NCBI RefSeq assembly: GCF_017304635.1
Contig: NZ_JAFKMA010000003.1
Span: forward strand, 315,001 to 379,000
Reading direction: 5' to 3'
DNA: 64,000 bases
DNA from: Sphingomonas sp.
GTDB taxonomy: Bacteria > Pseudomonadota > Alphaproteobacteria > Sphingomonadales > Sphingomonadaceae
Shown: positions 1-9,523 of the stretch, piece by piece
Layout of the letters: the number at the start of each line of letters is the position of its first letter
How positions within the stretch are numbered: position 1 is the stretch's first letter
The notes under the pieces: model-generated
Seen by the model: only the letters and a program-made list of their open reading frames with translations
Told to the model about the DNA's origin: nothing
Databases searched by the model: none
Translations under genes and position numbers: made by a program

Positions 1-222
1 CGCGCACTTCATTGCGTCGCGGATTACGGTGTGTTCTATCAAACGCCTGACGGGGCAACCCACGACGCGGCCGTCGGCTTTTGCAAAAACGTGGGTACTT
101 TCGCTGCCTACCCGTACTTTCGAGCGCTCTTTGCTCAACTTGCCAATGAGGCAGGCGTCCGGCTGCCCCCGCTTCCCACTATCGCGTCTACGGCGCACAT
201 TCCGCCCAAGGAGGAAAAATGA
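1..222 (+). CDS. SecB-like chaperone, 3' end only (partial)
   Basis: Open reading frame already open at the left edge of the window, so only the last 73 residues are visible. The segment containing FCKNVGTFAAYPYFRALFAQ followed by LPPLPTIAS resembles the C-terminal signature of SecB-fold proteins (a small residue, then [AW]-PY-xR-E, a helix, then G-LPPL-x-LP). SecB-like proteins are cytosolic chaperones; outside the export pathway many are solitary or accompany toxin-antitoxin pairs. An internal GTG at 31 could be misread as a start, but the similarity begins before it. The next gene on the same strand is a small HTH protein 69 bp downstream. The family call is from pattern memory only; the N-terminal half is outside the window. 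Confidence 0.6.
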   Translation, partial: RALHCVADYGVFYQTPDGATHDAAVGFCKNVGTFAAYPYFRALFAQLANEAGVRLPPLPTIASTAHIPPKEEK

Positions 223-291
223 CCAAATGGAACGTCAGTCATGACGCTAAAATAGGAGGTCATCCGACCTTCCAGAGCTAGGATAAACCAA

Positions 292-2546
<2,255 letters not shown>

Positions 2547-2716
2547 CGGGGATGCGGAGATGATTAGGCCGACCGGAGCGGCGCGTCCAGCGAAGATCGG
2601 CTAACTTACCTGACAAAGCGGCGCGGCGGTGATCCGCGCCATCGGACGGGCTCGCTTTGCAACCCGTCGGCCGCTTCCGCCGCGTCTTGCGATCAGCAAA
2701 GCTGATCGCGTGCGCG

Positions 2717-3589
2717 TCAGAACGTATACGCCAGCCCCAGCACGCCCATCCACTGCGACTTCTCACCGGCAATCCGCACGACCGGCGAATAGCCGAAATC
2801 GTTGAGCAACCGGGTGTAGGTGCCACCGCCCACCAGCTTGAACCCATGCAGCAGATCGCCGGTCAGCGACACCGTGCCGAGCGCGCCGACGGTATAGTTC
2901 TTCCACCCGCCACGCGTGCTGAATGTCGGCAGGCCGCTCGCGAGGCTCCCGGCCGCATCGACGTCGAAATAGGCGGCGGCGTATTTGCGCTCGGCCCGCT
3001 CGGCCGAGACGTAGAGGCCGACCGCGGCCTTGCGGCTGAGCGGCGTGAAATAGTTGATCGTCGGCGACAGGATGCCGCCGCTATGCGCGCCGGTCACGCC
3101 CTTGCGATAGCTGATCGAGAAGGACAGCTGGTCGTACTCGCTGGTGATGACCCCGGTCTTGCCGATTCCGACATAGCCGCCGAGTTCGAGCGCCATCGAC
3201 CGTTTGCCGAGCGCGCGGATGCGGGGGTCGGCAATGCCCTTCAGGCTCGACCGGTTGATGTTGAGCACCGCCAGCGGCCCCGCCTGGAAATCCCAGCTCG
3301 GCCCCGGACGGTTCGGGATCAGGTCGACCGACAGCCGGTTGGCCGCCAGCGTGAAGTTGAACCCGTCGATCGATCCGATCGCCCCTGGCGCGCTGGTCAG
3401 GTGATAGTCGTTCGAGCCCTCGTAATCGGGCAGGTAGATCGCCGCCGCGCCGATCGTCACGCTGTCGCCGTTGGGCGACGCCGTCGCGACCGCGCCGGTG
3501 TCGGGCGACAACGGCTGGGTATCCTGCGCAAAGGCCGGCGTCGCGGCGACGAACGGCGCGGCGAACAGGATCAGGTGACGAAAACGCAT
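2717..3589 (-). CDS. MipA/OmpV family outer-membrane protein
   Basis: A 290-residue protein with a clear Sec signal peptide (MRFRHLILFAAPFVAATPAFA, cleavage after AFA), then alternating amphipathic beta strands ending in an aromatic residue (GVLGLAYTF), as in outer-membrane barrels. The early motif IYLPDYEGSNDYHLTSAP and the following DGFNF...NRLSVDL match the MipA/OmpV family, whose members bind murein enzymes or serve as antigenic barrels of poorly defined role. It lies between thiC and the carotenoid-linked hydroxylase on the same strand as both, with 66 bp to the upstream hydroxylase gene, so co-transcription with that gene is possible. The function in this organism is not deducible. Confidence 0.85.
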   Translation of the reverse strand: MRFRHLILFAAPFVAATPAFAQDTQPLSPDTGAVATASPNGDSVTIGAAAIYLPDYEGSNDYHLTSAPGAIGSIDGFNFTLAANRLSVDLIPNRPGPSWDFQAGPLAVLNINRSSLKGIADPRIRALGKRSMALELGGYVGIGKTGVITSEYDQLSFSISYRKGVTGAHSGGILSPTINYFTPLSRKAAVGLYVSAERAERKYAAAYFDVDAAGSLASGLPTFSTRGGWKNYTVGALGTVSLTGDLLHGFKLVGGGTYTRLLNDFGYSPVVRIAGEKSQWMGVLGLAYTF

Positions 3590-3655
3590 GTGAGATTCCC
3601 CATTATGTATCGGGCGCGTAACGCCGCCGCCCGCGCTTTGCTCCGCGATCGGCTC

Positions 3656-4414
3656 TCAGCGGGTCTGCGGCTGTGACCTTTGCGCCACGCCCTTGAAATC
3701 GCCGACCCCGCGATCGGTCCTGCACATCCGGTCCCAGAACCGGAAATACAGTCCGTAATTGCAGCGATATTCGGCATGATGGCGCTGGTGATGACTCGCG
3801 GTGATGAGCCAGTCGCCGAGCGGCCCGCGCCACATCCAGCGCGGGAACATCTCCCACCCCATATGATTGGTCACCCCCATCACCGTCATGATCGTGAGCA
3901 CCAGGCCCAGCGCCGCGACGTGGATCGGGATCACGAACACCAGGGCCGGGATCACGACCGCGCCGGTCAGCGCCTCGATCGGATGGAACGCCATCGCCGC
4001 CCAGGCGGTCGGCGGGCGGCTCGCGTGGTGGACGGCATGCGCCACGCGGAACGGCTGCGGCCGGTGCATCCAGCGGTGCGTCCAGTAGAACCACGTATCG
4101 TGCGCAACGAGATACAGCAGCACGCTCACCGGCAGATACCATAGCGGCCAGGCGTGCACGTCGCTGTAGATCCGCGTCCAGCCCTGCGCGCGCCAGCCCC
4201 AGGCGACGATACCGGCCGGCACGCCATAAATTGCCGCCGACGCGAGGCTCCACCCGATCTCGCGCCCGATCTGGCGATCGAGTCCGCGATAGAGGCCCGG
4301 CCGCACCGCGCGGGTCGCCAGCGCGAACGCCCCCGAACTCGCGAGATAGCGCACCGCGACGATCACCGTCATGGCGATCGCGGAGGCGATGAGGGCGATC
4401 ATGGCAGTCACCAC
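3656..4414 (-). CDS. Fatty-acid hydroxylase superfamily protein, possible carotenoid 2,2'-hydroxylase (CrtG-like)
   Basis: A 252-residue integral membrane di-iron enzyme of the sterol desaturase/fatty acid hydroxylase superfamily. Histidine boxes are visible as HDTWFYWTH (about 105-113), HAVHH (about 126-130) and SHHQRHHAEY (about 208-217), with hydrophobic segments near 1-20, 52-72, 88-105 and 150-180. It is divergent from crtY with a 128-bp shared intergenic region. The carotenoid 2,2'-beta-hydroxylase CrtG, needed for nostoxanthin in sphingomonads and Brevundimonas, belongs to this superfamily and has about this size. That assignment is inferred from context; the protein is too long and too different in its boxes to be an ordinary CrtZ 3-hydroxylase. 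Another lipid substrate is possible. Confidence 0.7.
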   Translation of the reverse strand: MVTAMIALIASAIAMTVIVAVRYLASSGAFALATRAVRPGLYRGLDRQIGREIGWSLASAAIYGVPAGIVAWGWRAQGWTRIYSDVHAWPLWYLPVSVLLYLVAHDTWFYWTHRWMHRPQPFRVAHAVHHASRPPTAWAAMAFHPIEALTGAVVIPALVFVIPIHVAALGLVLTIMTVMGVTNHMGWEMFPRWMWRGPLGDWLITASHHQRHHAEYRCNYGLYFRFWDRMCRTDRGVGDFKGVAQRSQPQTR

Positions 4415-4542
4415 CCCGCCTTACGCCGCTATCCCGCCGCCTGCCACACCCGGATCGCATCGATCGGCCGATACCACACCGCCTCACGACCCGCGCCACG
4501 CAAAGGGTTGCGCTCGCGCGATAATGCCGTAGCGCTTGGTGC

Positions 4543-5697
4543 ATGCCTGCGATCATCAGTTGCGATGTGGCGATCGTCGGCGGAGGTCTCGCCGGCGGAC
4601 TGATCGCGCTCGCGCTGCGCCAGAAGCGGCCGGAGGTCGCCATCCGCCTGGTCGAGGCCGGCCCGATCGGCGGCAACCACATCTGGTCGTTCTTCGGCAG
4701 CGACGTGGCGGAGGCCGACCGCTGGCTCGCCGCCCCCCTCGTGAGCTATCGCTGGCCGCACTACGACGTCGCGTTTCCGGGACATCGGCGGACGATCGAC
4801 ACCCCCTATTACTCGATCGATTCGGAGCGGTTCGCGCGCGTGGTCGGCGAACACCTGCTGCCCGACCAACTGGTCGTCGCCCGCGCGATCGGGGTCGGTG
4901 CGGGCGCGGTGGTGCTGGCGAACGGCGACCGGGTCGAGGCGCGCGGGGTGATCGACGCGCGCGGGCCGGGTGACCTGACCACCCTCGACCTCGGCTGGCA
5001 GAAGTTCGTCGGGCAGGAACTGCACCTGGCCGCGCCGCACGGCCTCACGCATCCGGTCGTGATGGACGCGACGGTCGAGCAGATCGACGGCTATCGCTTC
5101 GTCTATTGCCTGCCCTTCGCCGAGGATCGCGTGTTCGTCGAGGACACGTATTACAGCGACACGCCCGACCTCGACCGTGACGCGATCGGCGAACGGATCA
5201 TGGACTATGCCGACGCGCGAGGGTGGCAGATGGCCGAAGTAGCGCGCGAGGAAGCCGGCGCGCTGCCGGTCGCGATCGCCGGCGATTTCGAGACCTATTG
5301 GCGGACCGGCGGAACCAAGGTGGCGAAGGCGGGCCTGCGCGCCGGACTGTTCCACCCGACCACCGGCTATTCGCTGCCCGATGCGATCCGGCTGGCGACC
5401 ATGATCGCCGCCGCGCCCGACCTGACCTCTGCCGCGCTCCACGATTTGTCGCATCGCATCGCCGGGCAGGCGTGGCGCGAGCGCGGCTTCTACCGGATGC
5501 TCGACGCGATGCTGTTCCGCGCCGCCGCACCCGATCAGCGCTATCGCATCCTTGAACGCTTTTATCGGCTGAACCCCGCGCTTATAGGCCGCTTCTATGC
5601 CGGAACATCGACCATGAGCGACAAGGCGCGCATCCTGATGGGCAAGCCGCCGGTGCCGATCGGCCGCGCCCTCGCCGCGATCCGGAGCGCGGGATGA
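4543..5697 (+). CDS. crtY: Lycopene beta-cyclase CrtY
   Basis: Flavoprotein that cyclises both ends of lycopene to give beta-carotene. The 384-residue product begins with the dinucleotide-binding motif CDVAIVGGGLAGGLIALAL, then EAGPIGGNHIWSFF, the typical CrtY start. Further family blocks are DARGPGDLT, VGQELHL, YCLPFAEDRVFVEDTYYSD and HPTTGYSLPDAIRLA. The stop overlaps the crtI start as ATGA, indicating translational coupling. The gene opens the rightward carotenoid cluster and is divergent from the hydroxylase gene at 3656-4414, so the intergenic region 4415-4542 should hold both promoters; I could not identify convincing -35/-10 boxes there. Confidence 0.95.
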   Translation: MPAIISCDVAIVGGGLAGGLIALALRQKRPEVAIRLVEAGPIGGNHIWSFFGSDVAEADRWLAAPLVSYRWPHYDVAFPGHRRTIDTPYYSIDSERFARVVGEHLLPDQLVVARAIGVGAGAVVLANGDRVEARGVIDARGPGDLTTLDLGWQKFVGQELHLAAPHGLTHPVVMDATVEQIDGYRFVYCLPFAEDRVFVEDTYYSDTPDLDRDAIGERIMDYADARGWQMAEVAREEAGALPVAIAGDFETYWRTGGTKVAKAGLRAGLFHPTTGYSLPDAIRLATMIAAAPDLTSAALHDLSHRIAGQAWRERGFYRMLDAMLFRAAAPDQRYRILERFYRLNPALIGRFYAGTSTMSDKARILMGKPPVPIGRALAAIRSAG

Positions 5698-7181
5698 ACA
5701 GCGCGATCATCGTCGGCGCCGGGTTCGGCGGCCTCGCCCTCGGCATTCGCCTGCAATCGGCGGGCATCGCGACGACCATCGTCGAGGCGCGCGACAAGCC
5801 CGGCGGCCGCGCCTACGTCTGGGAGCGCGCGACCGACGTCGGCACGTTCACCTTCGACGCCGGCCCGACCGTCATCACCGATCCCGCCGCGCTGAACGAG
5901 CTGTGGCAATTGTCGGGCGGCACGATCGCCGACGATGTCGAGCTGATGCCGGTATCGCCGTTCTACCGCCTCAACTGGCGCGACGGGACGAGCTTCGACT
6001 ATTCGAACGACGACGTGCAGCTGCGCGCGGAGATCGCGCGGCTCGATACCGACGACGTCGCCGGGTATCAGCGGTTCCTCGATTATTCGGCCGGCGTGTA
6101 TCACGAAGGGTATGAGAAACTCGGCAGCACCGCGTTCCTCGACTTCGGCCAGATGGTGAAGGCCGCTCCCGCGCTGATGCGATACCAGGCGTGGCGCTCG
6201 GTCTATTCGATGGTCTCGCATTTCGTACGCAACGAGAAATTGCGCCAAGCGCTGAGCTTTCACACACTCCTGGTCGGCGGCAACCCGTTCACCACCAGCG
6301 CGATCTACGCGCTGATCCACAAACTGGAGCGCGACGGCGGGGTGTGGTTCGCGCGCGGCGGCACCAACCGGCTGGTCGCGGGGATGGCGGCCTTGTTCCA
6401 GCGGCTGGGCGGGACGCTGCGGCTCGGTGATCCGGTGACGAAGATCGAGACGCTGGGCGATCGTGCGATCGGCGTGGTGACCGCGAGCGGCTGGTCGGCG
6501 GAGGCCGACGCGATCGCGACCAACGCCGACGTCATGCACTCCTATCGCCAGCTCCTGTCGGGCTCGCGCAGCGCGCAACGCACCGCCAACGGGCTGGTCA
6601 AGAAGCGCTGGTCGCCGTCGCTGTTTCTCGTCCATTTCGGGGTCAAGGGATCGTGGCCGGGGATCCCGCACCACATGATCCTGTTCGGCCCGCGCTACAA
6701 GGAACTGCTCGCCGACATCTACGACCATGGCGTGCTGGCGGAGGATTTCTCGCTCTACCTCCACCACCCGACCGTCACCGATCCCAGCCTCGCGCCGGAG
6801 GGTTATTCGACCTTCTACGCGCTGGCGCCGGTGCCGCACCTGGGCAAGTTCCCGGTCGACTGGAACGAGATCGCGCCGATCCTCGAACGCCGCATCCTCG
6901 ACGAGATCGGGCGGCGGCTGATCCCCGACATCCACGACCGCATCGTCACCAAGTTCAGCTACGCGCCGAGCGATTTCCAGCACGATCTGTCGGCGCATCT
7001 CGGCAGCGCGTTCAGCCTGGAGCCGATTCTGACCCAGAGCGCCTATTTCCGCGTCCACAATTGCGACCCGGAAATCCGCAACCTGTTCTTCGTCGGCGCC
7101 GGCACACATCCCGGCGCGGGCATCCCCGGGGTGGTGGCGAGCGCGAAGGCGACGGCGCGGTTGATGGTGGGAAGAGAATGA
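5694..7181 (+). CDS. crtI: Phytoene desaturase CrtI
   Basis: FAD-dependent enzyme that introduces four double bonds into phytoene to give lycopene. The 495-residue product starts with SAIIVGAGFGGLALGIRL (FAD-binding Rossmann motif). It contains TFDAGPTVITDP, then FHTLLVGGNPFTTSAIY, and ends with the family C-terminal FAD motif NLFFVGAGTHPGAGIPGVVA. It is translationally coupled to crtY by an ATGA overlap. The next reading frame, LOG, follows after a 106-bp gap filled by a palindromic repeat. Confidence 0.96.
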   Translation: MNSAIIVGAGFGGLALGIRLQSAGIATTIVEARDKPGGRAYVWERATDVGTFTFDAGPTVITDPAALNELWQLSGGTIADDVELMPVSPFYRLNWRDGTSFDYSNDDVQLRAEIARLDTDDVAGYQRFLDYSAGVYHEGYEKLGSTAFLDFGQMVKAAPALMRYQAWRSVYSMVSHFVRNEKLRQALSFHTLLVGGNPFTTSAIYALIHKLERDGGVWFARGGTNRLVAGMAALFQRLGGTLRLGDPVTKIETLGDRAIGVVTASGWSAEADAIATNADVMHSYRQLLSGSRSAQRTANGLVKKRWSPSLFLVHFGVKGSWPGIPHHMILFGPRYKELLADIYDHGVLAEDFSLYLHHPTVTDPSLAPEGYSTFYALAPVPHLGKFPVDWNEIAPILERRILDEIGRRLIPDIHDRIVTKFSYAPSDFQHDLSAHLGSAFSLEPILTQSAYFRVHNCDPEIRNLFFVGAGTHPGAGIPGVVASAKATARLMVGRE

Positions 7182-7190
7182 CAGAAAATT

Positions 7191-7286
7191 CCGTCATCCC
7201 GGCGCAGGCCGGGATCGCTGGGTCGTCGAAGGGATCGATGTCGCGTGCGGGCAACGCAGCGGCCCCGGCCTTCGCCGGGGCGACGC
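7191..7286. repeat. Palindromic repeat, CCCCGGC(G/C)(A/T)...GCCGGGG family, copy 1
   Basis: Two hairpins (7197-7214 and 7263-7280) built on CCCCGGCGAAGGCCGGGG-type cores face each other and begin or end with the CGTCATCCC/GGGCGACG edges seen in other copies (11353-11434, 37131-37201; solo hairpins at 42749-42777 and 62189-62217). The right hairpin ends 7 bp before the LOG gene ATG, so it probably shapes that gene's ribosome binding region. Confidence 0.8.
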
Positions 7287-7287
7287 G

Positions 7288-7872
7288 ATGAGGAACCGCC
7301 TCGCCGTCTATTGCGGTTCCGCCAGCCCTGCCGATTCCCGCTACGTCGACAACGCACGCCATGTCGGCCGCACGCTGGCCGCGCGTGGGATCGGGGTCGT
7401 CTATGGCGGTGGGCGGCTGGGGCTGATGGGCGCGGTCGCCGACAGCGCGCTGGCGGCGGGCGGCGAGGTGATCGGGATCATCCCAGAGGCGCTGGTCGCC
7501 GCCGAAGTCGCGCACAAGGGGCTGACCGAACTCCACGTCGTCGGCACGATGCACCAGCGCAAGCAGGCGTTCACCGATCTGTCGGACGGCTTCGTCACGC
7601 TGCCCGGTGGCACCGGGACGATGGACGAATTGTGGGAGGCGCTGAGCTGGGCGCAGATCGGGTACCATGCGAAGCCGGTCGGGCTGCTCAATCTCGACGG
7701 TTATTATGACGGGCTGATCGAATTCTGGGGCAAGATGGCAGAGGTCGGCTTCGTGCGGCCGCAGCATGTCGGACTGCTGATCGTGGCGCCGACGCTGGAG
7801 GAGCTGCTGGACAGGATGGCCACCGCCGAGCCGACCGTCACGGTCGGGCAGATCGGCGCGAAGGATTTGTGA
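7288..7872 (+). CDS. LOG-family (TIGR00730) nucleoside 5'-monophosphate phosphoribohydrolase
   Basis: A 194-residue Rossmann-like protein with the LOG signature LPGGTGTMDELWEALSWAQI (about 109-128) and an N-terminal VYCGSASP...GVVYGGGRLGLMGAVAD. LOG proteins release free base from cytokinin riboside monophosphates or other nucleotides such as AMP; the bacterial physiological substrate is often unclear. It lies inside the carotenoid cluster between crtI and crtB on the same strand. Palindromic repeats sit on both sides, suggesting that it became embedded in the cluster and is co-transcribed with it. No functional link to carotenoids is known to me. Confidence 0.92.
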   Translation: MRNRLAVYCGSASPADSRYVDNARHVGRTLAARGIGVVYGGGRLGLMGAVADSALAAGGEVIGIIPEALVAAEVAHKGLTELHVVGTMHQRKQAFTDLSDGFVTLPGGTGTMDELWEALSWAQIGYHAKPVGLLNLDGYYDGLIEFWGKMAEVGFVRPQHVGLLIVAPTLEELLDRMATAEPTVTVGQIGAKDL

Positions 7873-7889
7873 GGGCTGTCATCCAGCCA

Positions 7890-7967
7890 GTGCTCCTGCG
7901 AAAGCAGGAGCCCAGAGCCGAGAGCACCGCCGCTTGTGACCCTGGGCTCCTGCTTTCGCAGGAGCAC
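7890..7967. repeat. Palindromic repeat, GTGCTCCTGCGAAAGCAGGAGC family, copy 1
   Basis: Two hairpins in inverted orientation: GTGCTCCTGCGAAAGCAGGA (from 7890) and its complement ending GCAGGAGCAC (to 7967). A second copy lies at 40018-40095. The right arm contains AGGAG (7960-7964), which is at good spacing to act as the Shine-Dalgarno of crtB (GTG at 7973). Confidence 0.85.
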
Positions 7968-7972
7968 GGTGG

Positions 7973-8926
7973 GTGAGTCGGACTGACCTCCCCAGCCGCG
8001 CCGCGATCGTCGCGACGGCGCGCGAATCGATCGCGCGGGGGTCGAAGAGTTTCGCCGCCGCCAGCCGCCTGTTCGGACGGCGCGAGCGGGAACGGGCGTG
8101 GCTGCTCTACGCTTGGTGCCGGGCGTGCGACGACCTGGCCGACGGGCAGGACCATGGCCACGACCTGAGCGTCGTCAGCGATCCCGTCGAACGGCTCGCG
8201 CGTCTGCGCACGCTGACCGATGCCGCCCTCGCGGGTGACGTGGTCGGCGATCCGGCCTTCGACGCGCTGCGCATCGTCGCGGTCGAGACCGCTCTGCCGC
8301 ACCGTTTCGCGCACGATCTGATAGAGGGGTTCCGGCTCGATCTCGAGGATTGGCGGCCGCGCAGCGAGGACGATCTCTATCGTTACTGCTACCACGTCGC
8401 CGGGGTGGTCGGGTGCATGATGGCGGTGGCGATGGGCGTCGATCCGCGCGACGAGGCGACGCTCGATCGTGCCTGCGACCTCGGCCTCGCCTTCCAACTC
8501 GCCAATATCGCGCGCGACGTCGAGGAGGACGATCGCGGCGGGCGCTGTTACCTCCCCGAGGAATGGCTGGTCGAGATGGATATCCCGCCCGGCCAGCACA
8601 TGAAGCCGCCGTTCCGCGAGCGGCTCGCGGTGCTGGTCCGCCGCCTGACCGACCGCGCCGCCCAGTTCGAGGCGAGCGCGCGCCACGGCACCCCCGCGCT
8701 GGGCTTGCGTTCGGCCTGGGCCGTGCTCGCCGCCGCCGGGATCTACGGCGACATCGGGCGCAAGGTCGCCGCCGCCGGCGAGCATGCCTGGAATCGCCGC
8801 GTCACGACGTCGAGCGTCGAGAAACTGGGCTGGATCGCGCGCGCGCTCGGCCAGGCGGCACGGCGGCGCACGCTTTATCCGCCCCGGCCGCGCGATGCCG
8901 ATCTCTGGGAGCGTCCGCGCGGTTGA
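7973..8926 (+). CDS. crtB: Phytoene synthase CrtB
   Basis: Condenses two geranylgeranyl diphosphates to phytoene, the entry step of the pathway. The 317-residue product has the two metal-binding aspartate motifs of squalene/phytoene synthases: CRACDDLADG (about 43-52) and IARDVEEDDRGGRCYLPEEW (about 177-196), with AFQLANIARDV between. The GTG at 7973 is the best start: SKSFAAASRLF follows at the usual distance and AGGAG lies 8 bases upstream, inside the right arm of the palindromic repeat. crtE and crtZ are not in the window. Confidence 0.95.
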   Translation: MSRTDLPSRAAIVATARESIARGSKSFAAASRLFGRRERERAWLLYAWCRACDDLADGQDHGHDLSVVSDPVERLARLRTLTDAALAGDVVGDPAFDALRIVAVETALPHRFAHDLIEGFRLDLEDWRPRSEDDLYRYCYHVAGVVGCMMAVAMGVDPRDEATLDRACDLGLAFQLANIARDVEEDDRGGRCYLPEEWLVEMDIPPGQHMKPPFRERLAVLVRRLTDRAAQFEASARHGTPALGLRSAWAVLAAAGIYGDIGRKVAAAGEHAWNRRVTTSSVEKLGWIARALGQAARRRTLYPPRPRDADLWERPRG

Positions 8927-8985
8927 AGCGGCGTTAACCGTTCCGTTTGGCGAAGCGACAAGATCGCGCGCGCTATGGCGCCGGC

Positions 8986-9198
8986 ATGACGATGCTCTCG
9001 CTCCGTTTGTCCCGCGCGCTCGCGCAGGGACGCGCACAACCGCCGAGCCCGCGCGACCGGTCGGAACTGCTCGTCACGCTGCTGCACAAGCGCGCCGCCG
9101 CCTATAATGCGGGCGCCGACGATCTGGAGGAGATGCTGCGCGACCAGATCCGCTGGGCGCTGCCGATGACGCGGCCGGAGCCGTCGCCGAGCGACTGA
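8986..9198 (+). CDS. Small hypothetical protein
   Basis: Seventy residues, basic N-terminal half (SLRLSRALAQGRAQP), then LLVTLLHKRAAAYNAGADDLEEMLRDQIRWALP, a predicted pair of amphipathic helices. The frame is open further upstream to 8947, but the ATG at 8986 fits better because the extra 13 residues are arginine-rich read-through. No signal peptide or membrane segment and no recognised family. It follows crtB by 59 bp on the same strand. Confidence 0.55.
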   Translation: MTMLSLRLSRALAQGRAQPPSPRDRSELLVTLLHKRAAAYNAGADDLEEMLRDQIRWALPMTRPEPSPSD

Positions 9199-9199
9199 C

Positions 9200-9430
9200 C
9201 TAGCCGCGCTGGTTCTGGCCCGGCGTCTGCGCCATCGACTGGCCGATCTGGCGGCAGGACGCGGCGATCGTCGGAAAATCGAGATCGTTGTTGCGCTGGA
9301 GCGCCGCCGGCATCGCCGCCTGGCATTGCGCGGCGCTGGCATAATGCGCGGTTTCGATCCGCTGCTGCGCGCAATCCGCTTGACCGTCGCCGCAGCCGAG
9401 GATCGCGATCACGTAAAAGACTGAGCCCAT
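9200..9430 (-). CDS. Small Cys-containing hypothetical protein, probably exported
   Basis: Seventy-six residues with a short hydrophobic N-terminus (MGSVFYVIAILGCGDG), four cysteines (CGDGQADC, AQCQ, ASCRQ) and Gln/Ala-rich helices. The ILGCGDG sequence could be an inner-membrane anchor or a lipobox-like site. The even number of cysteines suggests periplasmic disulfides. It ends 1 bp from the stop of the preceding convergent small gene. No recognised family. Confidence 0.5.
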   Translation of the reverse strand: MGSVFYVIAILGCGDGQADCAQQRIETAHYASAAQCQAAMPAALQRNNDLDFPTIAASCRQIGQSMAQTPGQNQRG

Positions 9431-9523
9431 CGCCCTTTCCCTTCGCGACTAAAACGGGCTGAAATAGCAAGAGGTTCCCGGCGCGCTTTCCGAACGGCCC
9501 GGCGCGCCCTACATGAGCCGGCG

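Noticed and set aside
7191-7967. CRISPR-like array around the LOG gene
   Set aside because: The repeats are palindromic bipartite elements of two different families flanking a gene, not regularly spaced direct repeats.
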